Below are positions 33,458-41,727 of a stretch of 64,000 nucleotides of DNA, piece by piece. The notes under the pieces were generated by a model that saw only the letters and a list, made by a program, of their open reading frames with translations, was not told the origin of the DNA and ran no database searches. The stretch comes from Aeromicrobium sp. Root495 (GTDB taxonomy: Bacteria > Actinomycetota > Actinomycetes > Propionibacteriales > Nocardioidaceae): the NCBI RefSeq assembly GCF_001426755.1, contig NZ_LMFJ01000001.1, forward strand, positions 103,156 through 167,155. The letters run 5' to 3'. Position 1 is the stretch's first letter; every line of letters starts with the position of its first letter. The position numbers and the translations under genes were made by a program.

Positions 33458-33477
33458 CTGGTGTGCTGGGAGTGGAC

Positions 33478-33942
33478 ATGGGCTCCGAACAGTCCTCGGC
33501 AGCGGCTCACGCTGCAGTGGTGGAGCGTTTCTACGCTGCCGTCAGCGGGCGTGACGCCGACGCCCTCACCGCGATCGTCGATGACCACTTCGTCGCCGAC
33601 GCGTCGATCGAGTGGCCCGTCTCGCTGCCCTACGGCGGCCGGGTGGAGGGCGCCCGGATCCTCCGCAAGATCTTCGCGGGGATGGCCGCCGCGGAGTCTC
33701 CCGTCGGACCCACCGCGCTGCGGGTCCGCAGCGTGACGGCCGACGACTCCGGCGTCGTGGCCGAGCTCGTCTTCACCTATGTCTCGCCCTCCGGCGGACC
33801 GCCCGTCCCCTCCGGCGCGCTGGAGCGCTGGTGCTTCGACGGCGACAAGGTCCGCACCATCCGCGCCTACTACTGGGACACCGCCGCACTCGTCGCGACC
33901 CAGCCCGCACCCGCCCCGCACGACCCCGAGGAGAAGTCATGA
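33478..33942 (+). CDS. SnoaL/NTF2-like protein
   Basis: The 154-residue protein has the cone-shaped NTF2-like fold pattern: an N-terminal helix VVERFYAAVSGRDADALTAIVDDHFV, then strands ending in LERWCFDGDKVRTIRAYYWD. Related folds include ketosteroid isomerase, polyketide cyclases and limonene epoxide hydrolase; no decisive catalytic residues can be named. ATG 33478 is preceded by GGGAG. It overlaps the thiolase start (ATGA), so it belongs to the beta-oxidation operon and probably acts on an intermediate. Confidence 0.75.
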   Translation: MGSEQSSAAAHAAVVERFYAAVSGRDADALTAIVDDHFVADASIEWPVSLPYGGRVEGARILRKIFAGMAAAESPVGPTALRVRSVTADDSGVVAELVFTYVSPSGGPPVPSGALERWCFDGDKVRTIRAYYWDTAALVATQPAPAPHDPEEKS

Positions 33943-35132
33943 CCCGCACCGCCGTCATCGTCGACGCCGTCCGTTCCCCCATGGCGAAGGGCAAGGCGCC
34001 CAAGGACGGCCGCCCCGGCGGCGCGCTCTCGGGCGTCCACCCGGTCGAGCTGCTCGGACAGACCCTGCGCCAGCTCGTCGAGCGCAACGACCTCGACCCG
34101 GCCACGGTCGACGACGTCCTCACCGGCTGCGTGAGCCAGGTCGGTGAGCAGGCCGGTCCGGTGGGCCGCTGGGCCTGGCTCGCCGCCGGCCTGCCCGAGT
34201 CCGTCCCGTCGGTGGCCATGAACCGCGCGTGCGGCTCGAGCCAGCAGGCCGCCGACTTCGCCGCGCAGGGCGTCATCGCCGGTGCGTACGACATCGCCAT
34301 CGCCTCGGGCGTCGAGTCGATGAGCCGCATCCCCATGCTGACCTCGCGCATCGGGCAGGACCCGTACGGCCCGTCCGTGGCCGAGCGCTACGCCCCCGGC
34401 CTCATCCCGCAGGGCGTCTCCGCCGAGCTGATCGCGACGCGCTTCGGGTTCGACCGCGACGCCCTCGACGCCTTCTCGGCCGCCTCCCACGACAACGCGC
34501 TCGCCACCGACTTCTCCGGCGAGATCGTCCCCATCACGACGCCGGAGGGTGACGTGGTCTCCCTCGACGAGACCCCGCGCGCCGGCACCACGCAGGACGG
34601 CCTGGCGAAGCTCCGTGCCGTCTTCCAGACCGACGAGTACGTGGCCCGGTTCCCCGAGATCGCGACCTGGAACATCACGCCCGGCAACTCCTCGCAGCTC
34701 ACCGACGGCGCCGCCGCGATGCTCATCATGAGCGAGGAGAAGGCCGCCGAGCTGGGGCTGACGCCCCGCGCCCGCTTCCACGCCTTCGGCCTCGCCGGCG
34801 ACGACCCGCTCACGATGCTGACGGGTCCGATCCCGGCCACCGAGAAGGTGCTCGCCCGCTCCGGCCTCACGATCGACGAGATCGACCACTACGAGGTCAA
34901 CGAGGCGTTCGCGTCGGTGCCGCTGGCCTGGGCCAAGCACTTCGACGCCGACCCCAAGCGCCTGAACCCGCGCGGCGGAGCCATCGCCCTGGGCCACCCG
35001 CTGGGCGCCTCGGGCGTCCGGCTCATGACCACCATGCTCAACGCCCTCGAGGCCACCGGCGGTCGGTACGGCCTCCAGACCATGTGCGAGGCCGGCGGCA
35101 TGGCCAACGCCACGATCATCGAGCGGCTCTGA
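33939..35132 (+). CDS. Acetyl-CoA acyltransferase (thiolase)
   Basis: The 397-residue protein has both catalytic cysteines (NRACGSSQQ, C98; TMCEAGGMANA, C383), the GHPLGASG histidine (H353) and VNEAFAS. The order and length are those of degradative thiolases of the FadA type, which cleave 3-ketoacyl-CoA with CoA. The coupled upstream gene and the downstream SDR and enoyl-CoA hydratase make a compact beta-oxidation unit. Confidence 0.93.
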   Translation: MTRTAVIVDAVRSPMAKGKAPKDGRPGGALSGVHPVELLGQTLRQLVERNDLDPATVDDVLTGCVSQVGEQAGPVGRWAWLAAGLPESVPSVAMNRACGSSQQAADFAAQGVIAGAYDIAIASGVESMSRIPMLTSRIGQDPYGPSVAERYAPGLIPQGVSAELIATRFGFDRDALDAFSAASHDNALATDFSGEIVPITTPEGDVVSLDETPRAGTTQDGLAKLRAVFQTDEYVARFPEIATWNITPGNSSQLTDGAAAMLIMSEEKAAELGLTPRARFHAFGLAGDDPLTMLTGPIPATEKVLARSGLTIDEIDHYEVNEAFASVPLAWAKHFDADPKRLNPRGGAIALGHPLGASGVRLMTTMLNALEATGGRYGLQTMCEAGGMANATIIERL

Positions 35133-35181
35133 CCTCCTTCCAGGACCGCTTCGCACCCCCACCAGCACAGGAGCACCACGC

Positions 35182-35946
35182 ATGAACATCTCTGGCATCT
35201 CCGCCGTCGTCACGGGCGGCGCGTCCGGCCTCGGCCTCGCGACCGTCGAGCACCTGCTCGCCGAGGGCGCGGCCCACGTCGTCATCGCCGACTACGCCGA
35301 GAACGGCGGTGAGGTGGCCGAGCAGCTGGGCGACCGGGTGTCCTTCGTCCGCGCCGACGTGCGCGAGGAGGAGCCGGTGGCCGAGGCCATCGCCCTGGCG
35401 GCGTCGCACGGGCCGCTCCGGGCGGTCGTGCACTGCGCAGGTCGCGGTGGCGCGGTGCGCCTCGTGAACCGCGACGGGACCGCCGGCGACTACGACCTCT
35501 ACAAGGAGGTCGTCTCGATCAACCTGTTCGGCTCGTTCAACGTCCTGCGGCTCGCGGCCACAGAGATGGCCAAGAACGAGCCCGTCGACGGCGACCGTGG
35601 TGTCGTCATCCTGACCGCCTCGGTCGCTGCGTTCGAGGGCCAGATCGGCCAGATGCCGTACGCCTCGGCCAAGGCCGGGATCCACGGCATGACGATCGTG
35701 GCCGCGCGCGACCTCGCGAGCAAGGCCATCCGCGTCATGACGATCGCGCCCGGCACGTTCGACACCCCGATCCTCGCCCGTCTCTCCCAGGACGTCCGCG
35801 ACTCCCTCGCCAGGACCGTCCCGCACCCCAGCCGCCTCGGCCAGGCGTCGGAGTACGCCCACCTCGCCGGAGCGATCATCGAGAACGCGATGCTCAACGG
35901 CGAGACGATCCGCCTCGACGGGGCCATCCGGATGGCGCCGCGATGA
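35182..35946 (+). CDS. SDR, 3-hydroxyacyl-CoA dehydrogenase / 17beta-HSD10-like
   Basis: The 254-residue protein has the cofactor motif TGGASGLG (residues 11-18), an aspartate after strand 2 (VVIADYAE) indicating NAD, the catalytic serine in ILTASVAA, and YASAK (Y160, K164). The region PSRLGQASEYAHLAGAIIENAMLNGETIRLDGAIRM is typical of HSD10-type enzymes, which oxidise 3-hydroxyacyl-CoA and also steroid hydroxyls. It is coupled by ATGA overlap to the enoyl-CoA hydratase. It probably supplies the third beta-oxidation step. Confidence 0.88.
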   Translation: MNISGISAVVTGGASGLGLATVEHLLAEGAAHVVIADYAENGGEVAEQLGDRVSFVRADVREEEPVAEAIALAASHGPLRAVVHCAGRGGAVRLVNRDGTAGDYDLYKEVVSINLFGSFNVLRLAATEMAKNEPVDGDRGVVILTASVAAFEGQIGQMPYASAKAGIHGMTIVAARDLASKAIRVMTIAPGTFDTPILARLSQDVRDSLARTVPHPSRLGQASEYAHLAGAIIENAMLNGETIRLDGAIRMAPR

Positions 35947-36719
35947 CCGAGCCGTCCGAGGCGGTCCTGCTCGAGGTGAAGGACGGCGTCGCCGTGGTGA
36001 CGCTGAACCGACCCCACGTGCGCAACGCCATCGACAAGCCGACCGCCGACCTCGTGGCGGCCCGCCTCGACGAGGTCGACGAGCGCGACGACGTCTCGGT
36101 GGTCGTGCTGGCCGGCAACGGTCCGACGTTCTGTGCCGGGATGGACCTCAAGGCCTTCGCCGCGACCCGCGAGCGTCCGCGCCACGCCGTGCGGGGGGGC
36201 TTCGGCATCGTGGAGAAGCCGGCCGCGAAGCCCATGATCGCCGCCATCGAGGGCAAGGCCCTCGGCGGCGGCCTCGAGATCGCCCTCGCGTGCGACCTCA
36301 TCGTCGCCGGCGAGAGCGCCCAGCTGGGTCTGCCCGAGGTCAAGCGCGGACTCGTGGCTGCGGCCGGCGGAGTGCTGCGCCTCCCGGCCCGCATCCCCCG
36401 TGCCGTCGCGATGGAGCTCGTGCTCACCGGCGAGTCCGTGAGCGCCCGGCGCGGCCTCGAGCTCGGGCTCGTCAACCGCGTCGCACCGGACGGCGAGGCA
36501 CTGGCCACGGCCGTGGCGCTCGCTCGCAGCATCGCTGCCAACGCACCCCTGGCCCTCAAGGCGGCCAAGCGCATCGTCATCGACTCCGCCGACTGGCCCC
36601 TGGACGAGGCGTTCGAGCGGCAGGAAGCCTTCACGGGCCCCGTCCGCGCCTCGGACGACGCCGCCGAGGGAGCCCGCGCCTTCGTGGAGAAGCGCCCACC
36701 CGTCTGGACCAACAGCTGA
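35943..36719 (+). CDS. Enoyl-CoA hydratase (crotonase)
   Basis: The 258-residue protein has the oxyanion hole residues in FCAGMDL and ALGGGLE, and both catalytic glutamates (E112 in GGGLEIALACD; E132 in LPEVKRG), so canonical hydration of 2-enoyl-CoA is expected. It is translationally coupled to the SDR gene. The acyl-CoA dehydrogenase pair begins 38 bases downstream on the same strand. Confidence 0.9.
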   Translation: MTEPSEAVLLEVKDGVAVVTLNRPHVRNAIDKPTADLVAARLDEVDERDDVSVVVLAGNGPTFCAGMDLKAFAATRERPRHAVRGGFGIVEKPAAKPMIAAIEGKALGGGLEIALACDLIVAGESAQLGLPEVKRGLVAAAGGVLRLPARIPRAVAMELVLTGESVSARRGLELGLVNRVAPDGEALATAVALARSIAANAPLALKAAKRIVIDSADWPLDEAFERQEAFTGPVRASDDAAEGARAFVEKRPPVWTNS

Positions 36720-36757
36720 CCCTGGACCCCGTCCAGCCGACCAGGAAGAAGACCACC

Positions 36758-37915
36758 ATGTTCGAGCTCACCGACGAGCAGCAGGAGCTGCGCGCCCTGG
36801 CCCGTCAGATCGCCCAGGACAAGTACGCCCCGCTGGCCCGCCAGTGGGACGCCGAGCGCACCCCCATGCCGGTGGAGGACCGCAAGTACCTCGCCAAGCA
36901 GGGCCTGCTCGCGCTGCCGCTGCCCGAGGAGTACGGCGGAGGCGGTCGCCCGCTCCTCGACGCCCTGCTCGTGCAGGAGGAGTTCGCCAAGGCCAACCCG
37001 CTGTCGGCGTGGCCCATCTTCGAGGCGTCGGCCGGACCGGCCCGCGTGATCCACCTGTTCGGCACGGAGGAGCAGAAGCAGCGCTTCCTGCCCCCGGTCG
37101 CCGCGGGCGAGGTCACGATCGCCATCTGCATCTCCGAGGCCGACGCGGGCTCGGCCGCGACCGACGCCAAGACCAAGGCGCGGATCGACGGTGACGAGGT
37201 CGTCATCAACGGCAGCAAGCGCTGGTGCTCCGGTGCCGGCCACGCCGAGCAGTACCTGGTGTACGTGCGCTTCAGCGACGTCCTCGGCGGCCGCGGCATG
37301 GGTGCCGTCCTGGTCGATAAGGACACGCCCGGCCTGACGTTCGGGCCGCAGGAGGAGCTCATGGGTCACCGCGGCGTGGGCTCGGCGGACATGACGTTCG
37401 AGGACGTCCGCGTCCCGGTCGAGAACATCATCATCCCCGAGGGCGGCTTCAACAAGCTCTTCACGGCCTTCTCCGTGGAGCGCCTCGGCAACAGCACGGC
37501 GTGCCTCGCGATCGCCCAGACGGCGCTCGACCGCACGGCCAAGTACGTCCAGGAGCGTCAGCAGTTCGGCAAGGACATCGTGGAGTTCCAGATGGTCCAG
37601 GCCGGCCTGGCCGACATGGTCGTCCAGGTGGAGGCGGGACGCCTGCTCGTGTGGCGGGCCGCCGCGAACGCGGGCACGGGCGCACCCGACACCCTCGAGG
37701 CGTCCGTGGCCAAGTGCTACGTCAACGAGATGGTCAAGCGCGTCACCGACATCGCCATCCAGCTCCACGGCGGGTACGGCTACGCCGCCGAGTACGAGAT
37801 CGAGCGCCTGCACCGCGACGCCGTCGGATGGGCCATCGCCGGCGGCACCCCGGCCATCCAGCGCACGAGGATCGCGTCGGAGTACCTCGGTCGTCGGTTC
37901 GACCAGCGGGGCTGA
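36758..37915 (+). CDS. Acyl-CoA dehydrogenase, probable catalytic subunit of a pair
   Basis: The 385-residue protein has all three domains, with ICISEADAGSAATD for FAD/substrate contact and IQLHGGYGYAAEYEIERLHRDA. The usual IYEGT glutamate is absent (IAGGTPAIQ); a glutamate in AFSVERLGNS is at the alternative base position. ATG 36758 follows AGGAAGAAG. Three bases separate it from a second, degenerate acyl-CoA dehydrogenase gene, resembling the heteromeric FadE pairs known from mycobacterial sterol side-chain degradation. Confidence 0.88.
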   Translation: MFELTDEQQELRALARQIAQDKYAPLARQWDAERTPMPVEDRKYLAKQGLLALPLPEEYGGGGRPLLDALLVQEEFAKANPLSAWPIFEASAGPARVIHLFGTEEQKQRFLPPVAAGEVTIAICISEADAGSAATDAKTKARIDGDEVVINGSKRWCSGAGHAEQYLVYVRFSDVLGGRGMGAVLVDKDTPGLTFGPQEELMGHRGVGSADMTFEDVRVPVENIIIPEGGFNKLFTAFSVERLGNSTACLAIAQTALDRTAKYVQERQQFGKDIVEFQMVQAGLADMVVQVEAGRLLVWRAAANAGTGAPDTLEASVAKCYVNEMVKRVTDIAIQLHGGYGYAAEYEIERLHRDAVGWAIAGGTPAIQRTRIASEYLGRRFDQRG

Positions 37916-37917
37916 CC

Positions 37918-38976
37918 GTGGTCGAGCGGGCGGTGTTCGACAAGGACCACCAGGACTTTCGCGGCAGCGTGCGGCAGCTCGTGGCCGCGGAGGTCGTGCC
38001 TCACCTCGAGCAGTGGCGAGAGGCCGGCGTCCTGCCGCACGAGGTTCTGCGCTCCTTCGCCGAGCAGGGCTTCCTCGCGATCGTCGCTCCCGAGGACCTG
38101 GGCGGCGGAGGCATCGAGGACCCTCGGTTCACCGCGGTGCTGGTCGAGGAGGTCGCGGCAGCGGGGGCGCTCGGGCTCGCGCTCTCGATCGCCGTCCACA
38201 GCGGGGTCTGCCTGCCGTTCGTCCTGGCCCACGCCGACGACGGTCAGCGCGACGGCTGGGTCTCGTCGCTCGCCGACGGCGAGGTCGTCGCCTCCGTGGC
38301 CGGCCTGGGTCGTGCGGTCGAGCCGGACGACGCCGACGTCGAGCTGGCCGGTGTGGTCTCCGGCTCCGCAGCCGACCTCTTCCTCGTCGGCGCGGGCGAG
38401 GACGGTGTCGCCGTCGTCTCGGGTGCCGACGTCACCGTGAAGCGCTCGCCCGTGGAGGACGCCCTCGGGGCCCGCGAGTCCGGTCAGGCCGACCTCGTGG
38501 TCGCGGCCGTGCCCTCGGCGCTCCCGGGGGACGGCCTCGCCGCGATCCTTCGTCGTGACCTCGACCTCTGGGTCGGCGTCGTCGCCGTGGCCTCCGCCCG
38601 GGCCTCCCTCGACCTGACCGTGGCGTACGTCCACGAGCGCAAGGTCTTCGGCCGCCCCCTCGCCGAGCTGGAGAACACCCGACACGCCCTGGCCGCGGTG
38701 GGCGTCCGGCTCGAGCTGGCCCAGCTGGCGGTGGACGCCGCCCTCACCGCCGCCGTCGACGGCTCGCTCACGTCGGGGCAGGCGGCGCTGGCACGGACCG
38801 CGGCCGTGGAGACCTGCCTCGTGGCGGCCGACGAGGGCATGCAGCTCCACGGCGGCTACGGCTACATGCGCGAGTACCCCATCGCGCACGCCTTCGCCGA
38901 CGCGCGGGCCCTGCAGCGGGTGGCGGCGTCGTTCTCCGACGCCCGCGAGGCCATGGCCTCGACGCTCGGTCTCTGA
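37918..38976 (+). CDS. Degenerate acyl-CoA dehydrogenase, probable partner subunit
   Basis: At 352 residues it is shorter than the family norm of about 380. The N-terminal domain and the C-terminal MQLHGGYGYMREYPIAHAFADARALQR are recognisable, but the central domain is eroded (no EPxAGSD motif) and the C-terminus lacks any EGT-type catalytic motif. It starts at GTG three bases after the preceding subunit. In mycobacterial heterotetrameric FadE pairs one subunit also lacks catalytic residues; this gene fits that role. An inactive relic is the alternative, but coding quality is good. Confidence 0.82.
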   Translation: MVERAVFDKDHQDFRGSVRQLVAAEVVPHLEQWREAGVLPHEVLRSFAEQGFLAIVAPEDLGGGGIEDPRFTAVLVEEVAAAGALGLALSIAVHSGVCLPFVLAHADDGQRDGWVSSLADGEVVASVAGLGRAVEPDDADVELAGVVSGSAADLFLVGAGEDGVAVVSGADVTVKRSPVEDALGARESGQADLVVAAVPSALPGDGLAAILRRDLDLWVGVVAVASARASLDLTVAYVHERKVFGRPLAELENTRHALAAVGVRLELAQLAVDAALTAAVDGSLTSGQAALARTAAVETCLVAADEGMQLHGGYGYMREYPIAHAFADARALQRVAASFSDAREAMASTLGL

Positions 38977-38995
38977 CGCTCGTCGAGGCCGAGGC

Positions 38996-39451
38996 TCAGC
39001 CGGCGGGGACCGTGAAGGCGGGGTGGTCGTCGGCGACCTCCAGCGCGGTGGCGCGGGCAGTGGCGATGGGCCGCTCGGCGTCGTGCCGGCGCAGCACCAC
39101 CTCGATTTCGCGCCGCCGCCCCTCGTGCTCCAGCACGCGTGCCTCCACGTCGAGCCACATGCCGACCGGGCACGGGCTCAGGTAGGAGACGTCGAGCTGT
39201 GCCGTGACGGCGCGCAGCCCCATCGAGGTGAGGAGGGTGCCGACGGCCTCGTCGAGCGTGAGCGCGACGACACCGCCGTGCGCGATGCGGGCCCAGCCCT
39301 GGTGGCGGTCGTGGAGCCGCACGCGGCCGCGCACCGACGCCGGGCCCGAGACCGTGTAGACGGTGTCGGGCGCGCCGGCGGCGGGGGAGCACCCTGCACA
39401 CAGCGGGTGCGAGGCGAGCGGCCCGTCAGAGCGCTGCTCGGCGGCGCTCAT
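38996..39451 (-). CDS. Hot-dog fold thioesterase
   Basis: The 151-residue protein has the core GWARIAHGGVVALTLDEAVGTLL, then TAQLDVSYLSPCPVGMWLDVEARVLEHEGRRREIEV, typical of PaaI/4-hydroxybenzoyl-CoA-thioesterase-like proteins. An N-terminal HPLCAGCSP suggests, but does not prove, a metal site. Its ATG overlaps the stop of the crotonase gene upstream (ATGA), forming a two-gene minus-strand operon. Confidence 0.78.
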   Translation of the reverse strand: MSAAEQRSDGPLASHPLCAGCSPAAGAPDTVYTVSGPASVRGRVRLHDRHQGWARIAHGGVVALTLDEAVGTLLTSMGLRAVTAQLDVSYLSPCPVGMWLDVEARVLEHEGRRREIEVVLRRHDAERPIATARATALEVADDHPAFTVPAG

Positions 39452-40236
39452 CGCCCGGCGAACTGCGGGTCGCGACGCTCGCGGAAGGCGGCGATGCCCT
39501 CCAGGAGGTCGTCGCTGGCGAGGGTCTCGGCCTCGAGGGAGAGACCCAGCGGGACCACCTCGTCCGCCCTGGCGCGGACCCCGGCGTTGAGGGCGCGCTT
39601 GGTGCCCTGCACGCCGAGCGGTGCGAGACCGGCGATCCGACGGGCCACGGCGCGCGCAGCCGGCAGGGTCTCCTCCGGCGTCTCGACGAGGTCGGTGACC
39701 ACGCCGATCGTGAAGGCCGTTTCGGCGTCGAGGGGGTCGCCCGTCAGCAGGTGGCGCCGCGCGCGGGCGAGCCCCATGGCCTGCGGCCAGACCAGGCAGC
39801 CGCCGTCGCCCGCGACGAGTCCCACGTGCACGTGGGTGTCGGAGAGCGAGGCCCGGCGAGAAGCCACGAGCACGTCGCACAGCAGTGCCACCGTCGCACC
39901 CAGCCCGACGGCGACCCCCTGCACCGCGACGACGACGGGCTGCGGCAGGTCGACGAAGGCGTCGAGCAGGCGCTGGGCGTCGCCGACGATCTCCTCGCGC
40001 ACGGCCGCATCCGCATGGGCGGCCTCCATGAGGGCGAAGTCCCCACCGGCGGAGAACGCCTTGCCGGTCGATCCCAGGACGATGCAGCGCACGGAGTCGT
40101 CCGCGGCGAGCGAGTGGAGCGTCTCCGTGAGCTCGACGTGCAGCTGTGGGTCGAAACGGTTGAGCACCTCAGGCCGCGTCAGCAGGATCTCGGCGACGCC
40201 GGCCTCGTGGGTCACGGACAGGGCGGGTTCGGTCAC
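39448..40236 (-). CDS. Crotonase-family protein lacking hydratase glutamates
   Basis: The 262-residue protein has the crotonase fold (FSAGGDFALME and GVAVGLGATVALLCDVL form the oxyanion hole). The positions of the two hydratase glutamates are occupied by T (GLGATVA) and H (SDTHVHVGLVAGDGG). It is therefore more likely an isomerase, hydrolase or other crotonase activity than a standard hydratase. GTG 40236 with GAGGA upstream is the start. It is divergent from the hydrolase at 40324, sharing an 87-base promoter region. Confidence 0.82.
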   Translation of the reverse strand: MTEPALSVTHEAGVAEILLTRPEVLNRFDPQLHVELTETLHSLAADDSVRCIVLGSTGKAFSAGGDFALMEAAHADAAVREEIVGDAQRLLDAFVDLPQPVVVAVQGVAVGLGATVALLCDVLVASRRASLSDTHVHVGLVAGDGGCLVWPQAMGLARARRHLLTGDPLDAETAFTIGVVTDLVETPEETLPAARAVARRIAGLAPLGVQGTKRALNAGVRARADEVVPLGLSLEAETLASDDLLEGIAAFRERRDPQFAGR

Positions 40237-40323
40237 GGCGGGTCCTCGGGCTGGGTCGTGCACGGGGGCTGGCGGCAGGCGCGCGCCTCTGCCTATTATT
40301 GGGACAAAGGGAATCAAAAATCA

Positions 40324-41160
40324 ATGACCCCTGCTGGACGACCTGAGGAGCCCGCCGTGGTGCACGTCGACGTCGACGGAACGAGACTGCACGTGCAGGA
40401 CCTGGGTGAGGGCCCCGTGGCGGTCCTCGTGTCGGGGTTCGGCCTCGACCACCAGCTGTGGGACCGACAGGTCCGGGTGCTGGTCGAGGCGGGGCTGCGG
40501 GTGGTGTGCGTCGACCAGCGCGGCCACGGGCTCTCCGACCGGCCCCTCTCCGGCTACGCCGTGGAGGACCTGGCCGAGGACCTCCGCCGGGTCCTCGAGG
40601 CGCTCGACCTGCGCGACGTGACCCTGGTGGGTCACTCCTTCGGTGGCCAGGTCGCGTTCCGTCTCGCAGCCACCGATCCGGACCGCGTCGCACGACTCGT
40701 GCTCGTGGGGTCGAACGGGCTCCGAGCCAGCAGGAGCGAGGCCTTCCCCTTCGGCCGTTCTCCCGAGGCCACGATCGATGCGCTCGTGCAGGCGGAGAGC
40801 GAGCAGCGCGTCGCCTCGCGAGTGCAGACGATCGCCTCGGGCTTCGCGGCCCAGCCCGACCCCGCGGTCCTCGAGTGGCTCGTCGCCGTCTCGTTGCAGA
40901 TGCCGTCGTGGGCCGCGGTGGCCTGCTACCGCTCGATGCTCGAGACCGACCTCATGGACGACCTGCTCCGCGTGGGTCAGCCGGTCCTCCAGGTGATCGG
41001 CTCCGCCGACCCCGTGCACTCGGCCAAGGGCGCCCGTTGGCTCAGTGAGCGGCTCGTCGACAGCACCCTCGTGGAGATCGAGGGCTGCGGGCACTACCCG
41101 ATGCTGGAGGCGGCGGACGCCTTCGAGGCCGCGCTCGTGCCGTTCGCCAGGGGCGTCTGA
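40324..41160 (+). CDS. Alpha/beta hydrolase
   Basis: The 278-residue protein has VSGFGLDHQLW as the oxyanion strand, VDQRGHGLSD, the nucleophile elbow GHSFGGQ (S105) and the terminal histidine in GCGHYPMLE. A TATTAT box lies at about 40294. An alternative GTG start at 40357 has GAGGAG six bases upstream and would remove 11 residues that contribute nothing to the fold. Its last 67 bases overlap the 3' end of the convergent TetR gene. It may be a C-C bond hydrolase, esterase or lactonase; the substrate is not known. Confidence 0.83.
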   Translation: MTPAGRPEEPAVVHVDVDGTRLHVQDLGEGPVAVLVSGFGLDHQLWDRQVRVLVEAGLRVVCVDQRGHGLSDRPLSGYAVEDLAEDLRRVLEALDLRDVTLVGHSFGGQVAFRLAATDPDRVARLVLVGSNGLRASRSEAFPFGRSPEATIDALVQAESEQRVASRVQTIASGFAAQPDPAVLEWLVAVSLQMPSWAAVACYRSMLETDLMDDLLRVGQPVLQVIGSADPVHSAKGARWLSERLVDSTLVEIEGCGHYPMLEAADAFEAALVPFARGV

Positions 41161-41720
41161 GCGGAGGAGCGTCCTTCCAGCGCCTGGAGGCTCGCGAGCG
41201 CCATGGCCACGAGCAGCTCCTCGGGGTCCTTCGCGTGCCGTCCCGTCGAGGGTCGCAGCGACTCCGACATCAGCATGAGCTGGAGCCCGCGGGCCACGGT
41301 GGTGAGCTCGTCGGCGGTGTGGCCGGGGTAGCAGCGGTCGAGGCACGTGGACCAGCGCTCGCTCACGTGGCGCAGCCGGCGCTCGTGCCGCCGTCGGTCG
41401 TCGGCGGTGAGAGACCTCTGCTCCCGCACCCAGATGGCCGCGAGCGCCTCGCTCTCGACGGTGAGCTCCACGAAGGAGCGCACGATCCGCTCCAGCTCGC
41501 GGCGCGGGTCGTCGTCCACCTCGCCCATGCGCCGCAGCAGCGTGTCGAGGATCTTGTCGAACAGGCTGGAGAGGATCTCGGCCTTGCTGTCGAAGTAGCC
41601 GTAGATGGCGGACCCGCTGATCCCGGCGGCGCGTCCGATCTCGTCGACGCCCACGCCGTCGAAGCTGCGCTCGAAGAAGAGTGCCTCGGCGGCGGCCAGG
41701 ATCTGCTCGTCCCGCGTCAC
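41094..41720 (-). CDS. TetR-family regulator (SFDGVG type, copy 2)
   Basis: The 208-residue paralog of the TetR at 22649 has the helix-turn-helix AEALFFERSFDGVGVDEIGRAAGISGSAIYGYFDSKAEIL and the shared CYPGH motif. It lies seven bases downstream of the acyl-CoA dehydrogenase at 41728 in one operon, whose promoter contains the palindrome AACGATCGTT. It is therefore the best candidate for the protein that reads this operator at all its copies. The final 20 or so residues are a low-complexity Ser/Ala tail lying in the convergent overlap with the hydrolase gene. Confidence 0.87.
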   Translation of the reverse strand: MTRDEQILAAAEALFFERSFDGVGVDEIGRAAGISGSAIYGYFDSKAEILSSLFDKILDTLLRRMGEVDDDPRRELERIVRSFVELTVESEALAAIWVREQRSLTADDRRRHERRLRHVSERWSTCLDRCYPGHTADELTTVARGLQLMLMSESLRPSTGRHAKDPEELLVAMALASLQALEGRSSAQTPLANGTSAASKASAASSIG

Positions 41721-41727
41721 GGCCGAC

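Noticed and set aside
37918..38976. Pseudogene call for the degenerate acyl-CoA dehydrogenase
   Set aside because: The frame is intact, coupled to its neighbour by three bases, and conserved at both ends; a non-catalytic partner subunit explains it better.
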